DNA from: Oscillospiraceae bacterium
GTDB taxonomy: Bacteria > Bacillota > Clostridia > Oscillospirales > Ruminococcaceae
Length of the DNA: 64,000 nt
NCBI GenBank assembly: GCA_025758045.1
Contig: CP107208.1
Location: 1,364,001 to 1,428,000, forward strand
Reading direction: 5' to 3'
The notes beneath the pieces are model-generated. The model was not told where the DNA came from. It searched no databases and saw only the letters and a program-made list of their open reading frames with translations. Below, piece after piece: positions 1 through 7,252 of the stretch (the first letter of the stretch is position 1; every line of letters begins with the position of its first letter). The position numbers were made by a program, and so were the translations under genes.

Positions 1-380
1 TGCCCCAGGTCATTGCCAAAGCCGCCAGCGAGGTGCACGGCGAGGTGCTCAAGCACCTGGGTGCCACGGTGGTTTATCCGGAGGCCGACATGGCCGTGCG
101 CATCGGCAAGCGGCTGATCTCGGGCAATCTTTTGGATTACATCGCTCTGGATGACGGCGTCGAGGTGCGCCGCATCGCCGTGGGCGGCAAGCTGCTGGGC
201 CGCACCATCCGCGAACTGGACGTGCGCAAGGTTTACGGCATCAACATCATCGCCGTTGAGCGCGGCCACCGCACCGATGTGGAGTTTTCCGCGGATTATC
301 GCTTTGAAGAAGGGGATACCGTATCGGTAGTAGGCAAGGTGGAAAAGATCGGCCGCTTTGAGCGGGCAATACAGGAATAA
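1..380 (+). CDS. TrkA/KtrA-type potassium uptake regulator, C-terminal part
   Basis: The reading frame is open from the left edge, so this is the 3' end of a longer gene. The visible 126 residues hold the end of an RCK_N (Rossmann) domain, with the typical stretch running through EVLKHLGA and a following VYPE motif, and then a complete RCK_C domain (VRRIAVGGKLLGRTIREL onward). Proteins of this family are cytoplasmic, bind NAD(H)/ATP and c-di-AMP, and gate a Trk/Ktr membrane potassium transporter, whose gene would be expected to the left of this window. The stop is followed at once by a strong palindromic repeat that should act as terminator. KtrA and TrkA cannot be separated on this fragment. 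Confidence 0.88.
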   Translation, partial: PQVIAKAASEVHGEVLKHLGATVVYPEADMAVRIGKRLISGNLLDYIALDDGVEVRRIAVGGKLLGRTIRELDVRKVYGINIIAVERGHRTDVEFSADYRFEEGDTVSVVGKVEKIGRFERAIQE

Positions 381-386
381 AAAGGC

Positions 387-524
387 AAAAAGGCCCCCTC
401 TGAGAGGGGGCTCCCGCGAAACGGGTGGGGGAGAGACTTTACGTTGGCAGAAGTTTCAGGCTATTGCAAGGTTCTCTCCCTCAGTCAGCTTCGCTGACAG
501 CTCCCTCCCAGAGGGAGCCTTTTT
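387..524. repeat. Interspersed palindromic repeat, copy A
   Basis: Two converging arms: the left one reads AAGGCCCCCTCTGAGAGG then CTCCCGCG/CGGGTGGGGGAGAGA, and the right one begins CTCTCCCTCAGTCAGC and ends GAGGGAGCCTTTTT. They can pair into one long imperfect hairpin made of smaller hairpins. It lies between two convergent genes and ends in T/A tracts on both sides, so it can serve as a bidirectional terminator. Related copies lie at 15822-15985, 28712-28857, 31560-31655, 37483-37525 and 54757-54936. Confidence 0.8.
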
Positions 525-533
525 ATGTTGCAA

Positions 534-1079
534 TTAAATATTCAGTTCATGGTACACCGTTCCATCCAGTCCTTTCCACAAAAATTTTCCGCCCTCCAGC
601 GTCAGGTAGCTGTGGGGGCTGTTTTCTTTGGGGAGGGAGACCGAGCCGGGGTTGAGGTAGAGGTTTCCCTCGCCAAACGCCTGCCAGGCGGGCACGTGGG
701 TGTGGCCATGCAGCAAAATGTCGTCGGGCTGCAGCGGCGGCAGATGGGCAGTGTTGTACACATGGCCGTGGGTGGCGTAGATCAGCCGCTCGCCCTCGGT
801 CAGCACTGCATAATCTGCCATGATGGGAAAGTCCAGCACCATCTGGTCTACCTCGCCGTCGCAGTTGCCGCGCACGCAGAAGATGCGGTCCTTGCGCTCG
901 TTCAGCATCGCCAGCACCTCTTTGGGGGCGTAGCCTTCGGGCAGGTCGTTGCGGGGGCCGTGGTACAAAATATCACCCAGCAAAAATAAGCGCGGGGCAC
1001 CCTCGCGGTCCCAAGCGTCCAACAGTTGATGGGTATAGTAAGCGGACCCGTGCAGGTCCGATGCGATCATCAGTTTCAT
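534..1079 (-). CDS. YfcE/MJ0936-type metallophosphoesterase
   Basis: A 181-residue calcineurin-like phosphoesterase. All metal-binding boxes of the family are visible: SDLHG near the N-terminus, LGDILYHG, RGNCDGE, THGH and GHTHVP, followed by LNPGSVS, which is characteristic of the YfcE/MJ0936 subgroup. Members are cytoplasmic, Mn-dependent phosphodiesterases active on model substrates; the physiological substrate is not known. I place the start at the ATG at 1079, nine bases inside the longest frame, because a GAGGTG ribosome-binding site sits six bases upstream of it. It is transcribed divergently from the M24 peptidase and convergently with the potassium regulator. Confidence 0.9.
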   Translation of the reverse strand: MKLMIASDLHGSAYYTHQLLDAWDREGAPRLFLLGDILYHGPRNDLPEGYAPKEVLAMLNERKDRIFCVRGNCDGEVDQMVLDFPIMADYAVLTEGERLIYATHGHVYNTAHLPPLQPDDILLHGHTHVPAWQAFGEGNLYLNPGSVSLPKENSPHSYLTLEGGKFLWKGLDGTVYHELNI

Positions 1080-1099
1080 AAACATCACCTCGTAATTTT

Positions 1100-1151
1100 A
1101 TTGTACAGGCTCTTTATAAGAATTGCAAGCCGTGGCTAACCATGTTATAAT
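1100..1151. promoter_or_regulatory. Divergent promoters sharing one -35 box
   Basis: TTGCAA at 1123-1128 is its own reverse complement. On the + strand it is followed after exactly 17 bases by TATAAT (1146-1151); on the - strand after exactly 17 bases by TACAAT (1100-1105). Both would give very short leaders, with the Shine-Dalgarno near the transcript start, for the peptidase (+) and the phosphoesterase (-). The positions are seen directly; promoter activity is inferred. Confidence 0.6.
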
Positions 1152-1175
1152 GCCAAGGAAAGGATGATGATTTTA

Positions 1176-2261
1176 ATGAAAAGGATTCATGCTGAACGTA
1201 TCGCCCGGGTGCGCACCGCGCTGGAAAGCTGCGGCCTGACCCAGATGATCGTATGTGACCCCAAGAGCGTGTGGTACCTGACCGGCGTAGCCGTGGAACC
1301 CTACGAGCGCCTGCTGGCCCTCTACCTGCCGGTAGCAGGCGAACCCACGCTTTTTTTGAATAAGTTGTTCAACGTGTCCAACCCGCCGTGCCAGGCTATC
1401 TGGCATACCGACACCGACGCGCCTGTTGAGCAAATTGCCGTCGTGGTGGATGCCGGCAAGCCGCTGGGCATCGATAAGGAATGGCCCGCCAGGTTCCTGA
1501 TCCCGCTGATGGAAGCCCACCCCGCTATGCCGGTAAAACTGGCCAGCGATTGCGTGGATAACTGCCGCGCCTGCAAGGATGAGGCCGAGCAGGCGCTTAT
1601 GCGCACGGCCTCCCACATCAACGACCTGGTCAACGAGGAAGCCAAGCACTACGTCAAGGCCGGCATGACCGAGCGCCAGGTGGCCGAGTTCATCGACGCC
1701 CGGTTCCGCGCCCATGGCTGCGAAGGCCCCAGCTTTACCACCATCGTATCCTTCGGCGCCAACGCCGCCGACCCCCACCACGAGCCGGACGACACCGTGC
1801 TGAAAGAGGGCGACTGCGTGCTGTTTGATATGGGCTGTGTGAAAGACCGCTATTGCAGCGACATGACCCGCACCTGGTTCTGCGGCCAGCCCACCGAGAA
1901 GCAGGCCGCCGTGCACGATCTGGTGCGCCGCGCCAACGAGGCCGCCGAGGCCCTTATCAAGCCGGGCGTAAAGCTGTGCGACCTGGACGCCGCCGCCCGT
2001 GACCTCATCACCGAGGCCGGTTACGGCGAGTATTTCAACCATCGTCTGGGCCACTTCATCGGCCAGACCGACCACGAGAAGGGAGATGTCAGCAGTGCCA
2101 ACCGGACCGAGGTGCGCCCAGGCATGATCTTCTCCATCGAGCCGGGCGTTTACCTGCCGGGAGAGTTCGGCGTGCGTGTGGAGGACCTGGTCCTTGTCAC
2201 CGAGACCGGCTGCGAAGTGCTGAACCACAACGATAAGCATTGGGATGTGGTTGGTAAGTAA
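1176..2261 (+). CDS. M24 family aminopeptidase P / Xaa-Pro dipeptidase
   Basis: A 361-residue cytoplasmic metallopeptidase of the creatinase/prolidase type that releases residues adjoining proline. The N-terminal half is the creatinase-like domain (IVCDPKSVWYLTG); the C-terminal pita-bread domain carries the five metal ligands: Asp in LFDMGC, Asp in CSDMTRTW, His in RLGHFIG, Glu in SIEPGVY and Glu in VRVEDLV. ATGs at 1164 and 1167 are also in frame, but 1164 would lie only about six bases from the predicted transcript start, and the purine-rich AAAGGATGATG fits 1176 better. Its TAA stop is part of the 4-bp target duplication of the MITE inserted directly after it. Confidence 0.93.
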   Translation: MKRIHAERIARVRTALESCGLTQMIVCDPKSVWYLTGVAVEPYERLLALYLPVAGEPTLFLNKLFNVSNPPCQAIWHTDTDAPVEQIAVVVDAGKPLGIDKEWPARFLIPLMEAHPAMPVKLASDCVDNCRACKDEAEQALMRTASHINDLVNEEAKHYVKAGMTERQVAEFIDARFRAHGCEGPSFTTIVSFGANAADPHHEPDDTVLKEGDCVLFDMGCVKDRYCSDMTRTWFCGQPTEKQAAVHDLVRRANEAAEALIKPGVKLCDLDAAARDLITEAGYGEYFNHRLGHFIGQTDHEKGDVSSANRTEVRPGMIFSIEPGVYLPGEFGVRVEDLVLVTETGCEVLNHNDKHWDVVGK

Positions 2262-2262
2262 A

Positions 2263-2434
2263 GGCAATACCGCATAATTCTAAGTGCCGATACGGCGAGC
2301 GAGGTGCGGCAGCTGCTAAGCCAAAAGCGCAGATAATACTTTGTGTATTATCGAGCATTTTGGCAACGCAGATGCCGTGCCGCAGCCGCCGGAGCGGTGC
2401 TTAAGCCGTCAGGCGGGAATTGTGCGGTGTTGCC
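2263..2434 (+). mobile_element. MITE copy 1, 172 bp, TSD TAAA
   Basis: The element starts with GGCAATACCGCATAATTC and ends with the reverse complement of GGCAACACCGCACAATTC. It is flanked by TAAA on both sides (2259-2262 and 2435-2438). Inside, GCCAAAA..TTTTGGC encloses GATAATAC..GTATTATC, so the strand can fold into a long stem. It carries no coding capacity. The copy at 48144-48315 has the same length and is nearly identical; a reversed 79-bp derivative lies at 51498-51576. Confidence 0.9.
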
Positions 2435-2453
2435 TAAACAAAGCAAATACTTC

Positions 2454-2510
2454 TGTAGGGGTCGATGCCTGCATCGACCCGCGGGCGGATGGCGAGCATC
2501 TGCCCCTACA
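2454..2510. repeat. TGTAGGGG palindromic repeat
   Basis: A 57-bp unit bounded by TGTAGGGG and its reverse complement CCCCTACA, with an inner GTCGATGCctGCATCGAC hairpin. Relatives are at 37315-37345 and 56634-56655. It fills the space between the MITE and the start of the MYG1 gene. Confidence 0.65.
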
Positions 2511-2542
2511 AATTGGCGATAAATTAAACGTAGGAGCAAACC

Positions 2543-3376
2543 ATGAAAATACCTGCAAAAGGCTTTACCCACGGGGGCAAATTCCACGCGGATGACGTGT
2601 TCTCTACCGCCCTGCTGCAAATTGTGCGGCCGGACATCCAGGTCACGCGCGGCTTTGTGGTGCCCGATGATTTCGACGGCATCGTCTATGATGTCGGCGG
2701 CGGCATGTTCGACCACCACCAGGAGCCCCGCGAGACTCGCCCCAACGGCGTGCCCTATGCGGCGTTCGGCCTGCTGTGGCAGGTGCTGGGCGCCCAGCTG
2801 GTGGGCGAGCATCAGGCCCGCCTGCTGGACGAAAACTTCATCCAGCCGTTGGATCTGAACGATAACACCGGCGAGCAGAACTCTCTGGCTGACGCCATCG
2901 GCAGCTTCAATCCGCTGTGGGACTCGAAGGACGACCCGGACGAGTGCTTCTGGCGCGCCGTGCCGGTGGCCAAAAAGATTTTGGAAAACGAGATCGCTGC
3001 CGCCAACGCTGTCAACCGCGCCGACGACACCGTGCGCCGCGCCTATGCCAACATGAAGGACGGCATCGTGGTGCTGCCCGCCTACATGCCCTGGAAAAAC
3101 GGCCTGTACAAGACCGATGCGCTGTTTGTGGTCTACCCCAGCCAGCGCGGCGGCTACAGTGCCCAGTGTGTGACCGACCACCGCACAAAACGCAGCAAAC
3201 AGCCGTTCCCGCCCGCGTGGGCCGGTAAACCGGAAGCCCAGCTGCGCCAGATCAGCGGCCTGGGGCTGCGGTTCTGCCACCCCAGCCGGTTCTTGATTAC
3301 GGCGGACGATAAAGAGACGGCCATCGAGGCCTGCCGCCGCACCCTGCGCGCCGCGGGCCGTAAGGTGAGCGAATGA
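2543..3376 (+). CDS. MYG1 family (UPF0160) protein
   Basis: A 277-residue protein matching the MYG1 family along its whole length. The signature THGGKFHADDVFSTALL at residues 9-25 and the DVGGGMFDHHQ motif near residue 51 are the metal-binding boxes of this DHH-like fold. Eukaryotic MYG1 is described as a 3'-5' RNA exonuclease; in bacteria the function is largely unstudied, so nuclease activity here is inference. The gene overlaps the following GIY-YIG/GNAT gene by four bases (ATGA), suggesting translational coupling of two possibly nucleic-acid-acting proteins. The start follows a GGAGCAAACC ribosome-binding region. Confidence 0.9.
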   Translation: MKIPAKGFTHGGKFHADDVFSTALLQIVRPDIQVTRGFVVPDDFDGIVYDVGGGMFDHHQEPRETRPNGVPYAAFGLLWQVLGAQLVGEHQARLLDENFIQPLDLNDNTGEQNSLADAIGSFNPLWDSKDDPDECFWRAVPVAKKILENEIAAANAVNRADDTVRRAYANMKDGIVVLPAYMPWKNGLYKTDALFVVYPSQRGGYSAQCVTDHRTKRSKQPFPPAWAGKPEAQLRQISGLGLRFCHPSRFLITADDKETAIEACRRTLRAAGRKVSE

Positions 3377-4275
3377 GCGGGAAAAGCCTGCGGGGCCCGG
3401 CCCCCAGCCTGGCAGATGCCTGCCAGCCTGCCCCTGAAACCGCCTGGGTCTATCTGCTGCGCTGCCCGGACGGCAGCCTGTATGGCGGCTGGACCAACGA
3501 CTTGGCCCGCCGCTTAAAGGCCCACCGCACCGGCAAGGGCGGGGCCAAGTACACCAAAAGCCACGGCGGCCCGGCCGTATGCCTTGCCTATGCCGAGCGC
3601 TGCGCTGACAAAAGCGCGGCCTTAAAGCGTGAAGCCGCCATCAAGAAACTGCCAAAGGCTGAAAAAGAAGCCCTGGCGTCAAAGTGGGCGGCGGACAACC
3701 GTATCACCATCCGCATGGCTACCCCGGCGGACGGCGCGGCGGTGGCCGAGCTGTATAACTGGTACGTGCTGCATGGCACCCAGACTTTCCAGTACCGGCT
3801 TTCCACGGCCGAGGAGTACGCCGCCAACATTGCGGGTGTGCTGGAAAAAGCACCGTTTCTGGTGGCCATCACCCCGGACGGCCGCTTGCAGGGGTTTGCC
3901 TGCGCCCACCCCTGGCACAGCCGCGAGGCCTATGCCTGGAATGTGGAGGCTACCATTTATTGCGCACCGGATTGCGTCGGCCAGGGGTTGGGTAAGCGCC
4001 TGTACACTGCCCTGCTGGAGCTGCTGCGGATGCAGGGCTACTATAACGCCTTTGCCATTGTGACCGGCGAGAACAAGGCGAGCCACGAATTCCACAAACG
4101 GATGGGCTTTACCAAAAGTTTTGTGGAAAAGCACAGCGGCTACAAGTTTGGCCGCTGGCTGGATGTGGTGTACTGGCAGTACCCGCTGCGTATCGGAGAT
4201 GCCCCGCCGGAGCCGGTACGCTACCGGCTGACGGAGGCCGAGATGGTTTCAATTCTGGAAAAAGTTAATTTGTAA
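3373..4275 (+). CDS. GIY-YIG nuclease domain fused to GNAT acetyltransferase
   Basis: A 300-residue two-domain protein. After about 24 variable residues comes a small GIY-YIG domain of the UPF0213/YhbQ type (WVYLLRCPDGSLYGGWTNDL through LKREAAIKKL, residues 25-100). From about residue 110 follows a GNAT domain resembling phosphinothricin/methionine-sulfoximine acetyltransferases (IRMATPADGAAVAELYN; acetyl-CoA loop CVGQGLGKRLY; ENKASHEFHKRMGF). Each half is a full-length domain that usually occurs as a separate protein. Because the frame is continuous and the joint short, I read it as a real fusion and not a missed stop. It overlaps MYG1 by four bases and ends just before a strong terminator. 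The substrates of both halves are unknown. Confidence 0.85.
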   Translation: MSGKSLRGPAPSLADACQPAPETAWVYLLRCPDGSLYGGWTNDLARRLKAHRTGKGGAKYTKSHGGPAVCLAYAERCADKSAALKREAAIKKLPKAEKEALASKWAADNRITIRMATPADGAAVAELYNWYVLHGTQTFQYRLSTAEEYAANIAGVLEKAPFLVAITPDGRLQGFACAHPWHSREAYAWNVEATIYCAPDCVGQGLGKRLYTALLELLRMQGYYNAFAIVTGENKASHEFHKRMGFTKSFVEKHSGYKFGRWLDVVYWQYPLRIGDAPPEPVRYRLTEAEMVSILEKVNL

Positions 4276-4289
4276 CAAAGCAAACCGGC

Positions 4290-4328
4290 ACAGCGCCTTT
4301 TCTGTATAACAGAAAGGCGCTGTTTTTT
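4290..4328 (+). terminator. Rho-independent terminator
   Basis: The stem CAGCGCCTTTTCTG pairs with CAGAAAGGCGCTG across a short loop and is followed by six Ts. It closes the MYG1/GIY-YIG-GNAT operon. Confidence 0.9.
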
Positions 4329-4379
4329 GTGCAGTACAGAAAAGTTATCTTAATCATTAAAAATATTGGCTGATAAAGA

Positions 4380-4409
4380 TTGACAAAACTTAGTGGGGGG
4401 GGGTATTAT
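4380..4409 (+). promoter_or_regulatory. Promoter with a G9 tract in its spacer
   Basis: TTGACA at 4380-4385 and TATTAT at 4404-4409 are separated by 18 bases, nine of which are an uninterrupted G run (4395-4403) abutting the -10 box. It lies upstream of the wall-anchored protein gene with an AT-rich leader of about 80 bases. A one-base slip would change the spacer to 17 or 19, so expression may be switched by slipped-strand mispairing. Confidence 0.7.
4395..4403. repeat. G9 homopolymer in promoter spacer
   Basis: Nine consecutive Gs. Only one other G run of this length was noticed in the window (57054-57062). Confidence 0.95.
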
Positions 4410-4492
4410 ACATATATCTGGTATTTTATAGGTTTATTATATAAATGCCAAAAGAAGAAGGAAATACAGAATCAGAGATGAGGTAACCAAGC

Positions 4493-6883
4493 ATGCACCA
4501 GAATGGAATTGCAAAGCGCATTACAGCGCTTGCCCTGGGCGCGGCACTGCTTACAGCCACTGCCCTGCCTGCGTTTGCCGAGGGGACGCAGAAAGTAACG
4601 TACACGGCAGGCAACTATACGTTTGAAAAGATCTCCCACCCCACCAAGGGCACCATGTCGGCAGACGGCATTGTGGATTATATCGGCAACGGTGCGGTAG
4701 ATGTGATCACCGACTCCAGCAACCCGAACTACAACGCGGGCGACCGCGGCCAGAACTACAGCTGGTCCGCTGTTGCTTACGGTGACTGGATGTATGTGGG
4801 TACCTGCTACTCGGCTATGGGCAACACGCTGACCCTGATGCAGAATATCCTGGGCGATAAGTTCGATAAGGACGTTATGGAGGCTGCCCTGAAAGCTATG
4901 TTCAACGGCACCTTCTATTATGGCCACGAGGACGGCGTGGACGGCGGCGGCATCCTGGTCAAGGTAAACACCAAGACCGGCGAGACCAAGCTGCTGATGT
5001 CCAACTCCCTCAACCACATGGCACCGCTGTTCCGCAACGCGATTGCCTATAACGGCAAGCTGTACTTCTGCGGCAGTGTGCATGTAAACGGCCGAAGCGG
5101 CCTGCCCAGCGTGTATGAGATCGACCCCACGGACGACAGCTACAAGGCCGTTTACGTGGGCCTGTCCTCCATGCAGGACTACGGCGCAGCATACAAAAAG
5201 GGCATCTCCACCGGTATCCGCGGCATGTGCGTGTATAACGGCAAGCTCGTGATCAGCAATGTTTTCGCCGATGCCACCACCGGCGAGAGCGGCGCTACCA
5301 TCCTGGCTTCGTCGAACCCCTCTGAGGGCTTTACCGTGATTGCCAGCCAGCGCGACCTGTTTGACTACCCGGCCTACACCTACCGCGACAGCATCTACGG
5401 CGGTTCCGTGTGGGATATGGTCGAGTACAACGGCCACCTGTATGTTTCCATCTGCACCGGCACCGAGGAGAATGCCCCCGATGACAACACGATGCAGTCC
5501 TTCGCCATCGTGCGCGGCGACGAAAACGCCGACGGCACCTTTACCTGGACCCCGCTGATCGGCGACCAGGAGAAGGACGGCGCCCGCTACACCTTCGGCA
5601 TCGACCCGGAGCGTACCCGTTCCGGCGCAGCCAACCTGATTGTTTACAAAGACCACCTCTATATCGGCGAGTACAACGACGAGCAGATCGCCATGGAGCG
5701 CATCCTTTTCAATAAGACCGGCGAGGGCAGCGATGGCTCCCTGGGCGGTGTGGATTGCAGCTTCGTCAACGCCAACCTGGAACAGTCGGTAAACCTGTAC
5801 CGCATGGACAAGGACGAAAACATTGAGCTGCTGGTCGGTGATGCCACCACCATGTTCCCCAACGGCGGTATTTCCGGCATTGGTTCCGGTTTCGGCCATA
5901 ACGAGAACCAGTACATCTGGCGTATGGAAGTGTACGATGGCAAGCTGTACATCGGCACCTTTGATACCAGCAGCCTGTTGGAGCCCATCGGCCAGTTCTC
6001 CAACGGCGATATTATCGGCATGACGCCCGAGCAGTGGGCGACCCAGCTGCAGTACATCAAGGAGCTGCTGGAACTGCTGTACGAAAAGAACAAAACCAAC
6101 CCGGTGGCTACCTATGAAATGCAGGCTACGCCGGAGACCGCCACCCCGGAAACGGCTATGTATATGGATGACATGGCAGTGGAAGTTGAAGATTCCTTCG
6201 CCAGTGAGGCAGCTGCCCTGACTGACATGATGGAGATAGCCCCCGATGTGTTGGGCAATGATACGGAGGTGGCAGTACTGTCCCCGGAAAATTCTGTGGA
6301 GGATCGTATTACCAGTCTGCAGGATTTCTCTGACTACTACGAGACCATGCTGGACCAGTATGAACAGCTGGCCGCTGAGTATGATCTGGGTGATGACCTG
6401 AAAGATGCTTTTGAAAAGCTGCTGAACCAGGAGACCTGGGACAAGATCAAGAGCGTTCTGGTCTGCCTGAACTACATGCGCACCGCGACCCGCGGCTTTG
6501 ACATGTATGTTACTTCTGACGGTGTGAACTTTGAAACGCTGACCACCAGCGGCTTCGGTGACCCGTACAACCACGGCCTGCGCGTGTTTGCTGTTACCAA
6601 CCAGGGCCTGTGCCTCGGCACGGCAAACCCGTTCTATGGCACGCAGCTGTGGATCCAGCGCAAAACCGAGACCAAGCCGCAGCCGACGGCCCCTGCCGCT
6701 ACTCAGAAGCCCACTACCGTGACCGCTACCGCGGCCGAGACCACCGCACCCGTGGCTAAGACCACCGGTGTTATCCCGCAGACTTCGGATGATATGCCTA
6801 TCGTTCCGTTGGCGGTTGTCTGCCTGGGTGCCCTGGGTGCCTTTGGCGTGGCCTTTGCCCTGAAAAAGCGTAACCACCAGTAA
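4493..6883 (+). CDS. Secreted, sortase-anchored propeller-like surface protein
   Basis: A 796-residue protein. Residues 1-29 are a classical signal peptide ending AFA. The body repeats short blades of the form YNGKLYFCG, YNGKLVISN, YNGHLYVSI, YKDHLYIGE and YDGKLYIGT, each preceded by a hydrophobic strand and spaced like a beta-propeller. A more acidic insert follows (about residues 515-650), and later a Pro/Thr-rich linker (about 725-758). The C-terminus is a cell-wall sorting signal: IPQTS, a hydrophobic stretch and a KKRNHQ tail. The molecular function is unknown; ligand binding or an enzymatic role are both possible for a propeller. It is probably linked to the wall by a sortase. Its promoter contains a G9 tract, and a strong terminator follows. 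Confidence 0.8.
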   Translation: MHQNGIAKRITALALGAALLTATALPAFAEGTQKVTYTAGNYTFEKISHPTKGTMSADGIVDYIGNGAVDVITDSSNPNYNAGDRGQNYSWSAVAYGDWMYVGTCYSAMGNTLTLMQNILGDKFDKDVMEAALKAMFNGTFYYGHEDGVDGGGILVKVNTKTGETKLLMSNSLNHMAPLFRNAIAYNGKLYFCGSVHVNGRSGLPSVYEIDPTDDSYKAVYVGLSSMQDYGAAYKKGISTGIRGMCVYNGKLVISNVFADATTGESGATILASSNPSEGFTVIASQRDLFDYPAYTYRDSIYGGSVWDMVEYNGHLYVSICTGTEENAPDDNTMQSFAIVRGDENADGTFTWTPLIGDQEKDGARYTFGIDPERTRSGAANLIVYKDHLYIGEYNDEQIAMERILFNKTGEGSDGSLGGVDCSFVNANLEQSVNLYRMDKDENIELLVGDATTMFPNGGISGIGSGFGHNENQYIWRMEVYDGKLYIGTFDTSSLLEPIGQFSNGDIIGMTPEQWATQLQYIKELLELLYEKNKTNPVATYEMQATPETATPETAMYMDDMAVEVEDSFASEAAALTDMMEIAPDVLGNDTEVAVLSPENSVEDRITSLQDFSDYYETMLDQYEQLAAEYDLGDDLKDAFEKLLNQETWDKIKSVLVCLNYMRTATRGFDMYVTSDGVNFETLTTSGFGDPYNHGLRVFAVTNQGLCLGTANPFYGTQLWIQRKTETKPQPTAPAATQKPTTVTATAAETTAPVAKTTGVIPQTSDDMPIVPLAVVCLGALGAFGVAFALKKRNHQ

Positions 6884-6931
6884 CCCGAACCGCAATTTCC
6901 CATAAAGCTGAATCAGCTTTTTCTGCATGCT

Positions 6932-6978
6932 GACGTCCCCGTCGTTGCCCCAAGCAGCCGACGGGGACGTCTTTTTTT
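6932..6978 (+). terminator. Rho-independent terminator
   Basis: GACGTCCCCGTCG pairs with CGACGGGGACGTC and is followed by seven Ts. Confidence 0.92.
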
Positions 6979-7022
6979 GCCAATTAACTAAAATAGCCGC
7001 TTAAACATTAGTTAAATTCGGG

Positions 7023-7052
7023 TTGACCTGCCCGAGACCGGGGGAGTATAAT
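7023..7052 (+). promoter_or_regulatory. Predicted promoter for manA
   Basis: TTGACC (7023-7028), an 18-base spacer and TATAAT (7047-7052). The roughly 200-base region between it and manA contains the GH36 relic below, so the relic may now be part of the leader. The rest of the gap 6979-7252 shows nothing else recognisable. Confidence 0.6.
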
Positions 7053-7088
7053 ACAGGTACATGCAAACCGTAGGGTATCCACCCCTAC

Positions 7089-7190
7089 CATTTTGCCTGG
7101 ACGCTGGCTCCCGGCGAAAGCTTCACCGCGCCGGAAGCCGCCTTTATAGCAGCGCCGGCTTTGTGCTGCACACCCTGGGCTTGCCCCTGT
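7089..7190 (+). pseudogene. Relic of a GH36 alpha-galactosidase C-terminal region
   Basis: Starting at 7089 the translation reads HFAWTLAPGESFTAPEAAF, which matches the conserved end of the GH36 catalytic domain. The continuation YSSAGFVLHTL is in a different frame, so a frameshift lies near 7145. Only about 35 codons survive. GH36 enzymes release galactose from raffinose-type sugars; this fragment cannot be active. It suggests that a sugar-use gene once stood in front of manA. Confidence 0.5.
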
Positions 7191-7252
7191 GGAGGGGACT
7201 ACGGCGAGGTGCCTGCAAAAGACCTTCTATTTAAAAAAGGAGCAACCTGTTT

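Noticed and set aside
24..400. GTG at 33 as true start of the potassium regulator
   Set aside because: The frame is open to the left edge and upstream codons fit the family, so the start is outside the window.
4472..6928. 818-residue open frame on the minus strand opposite the propeller protein
   Set aside because: It is a mirror of the codon bias of the + strand gene: low-complexity His/Val/Gly-rich translation, no ribosome-binding site, and the + strand has a signal peptide and sorting signal.
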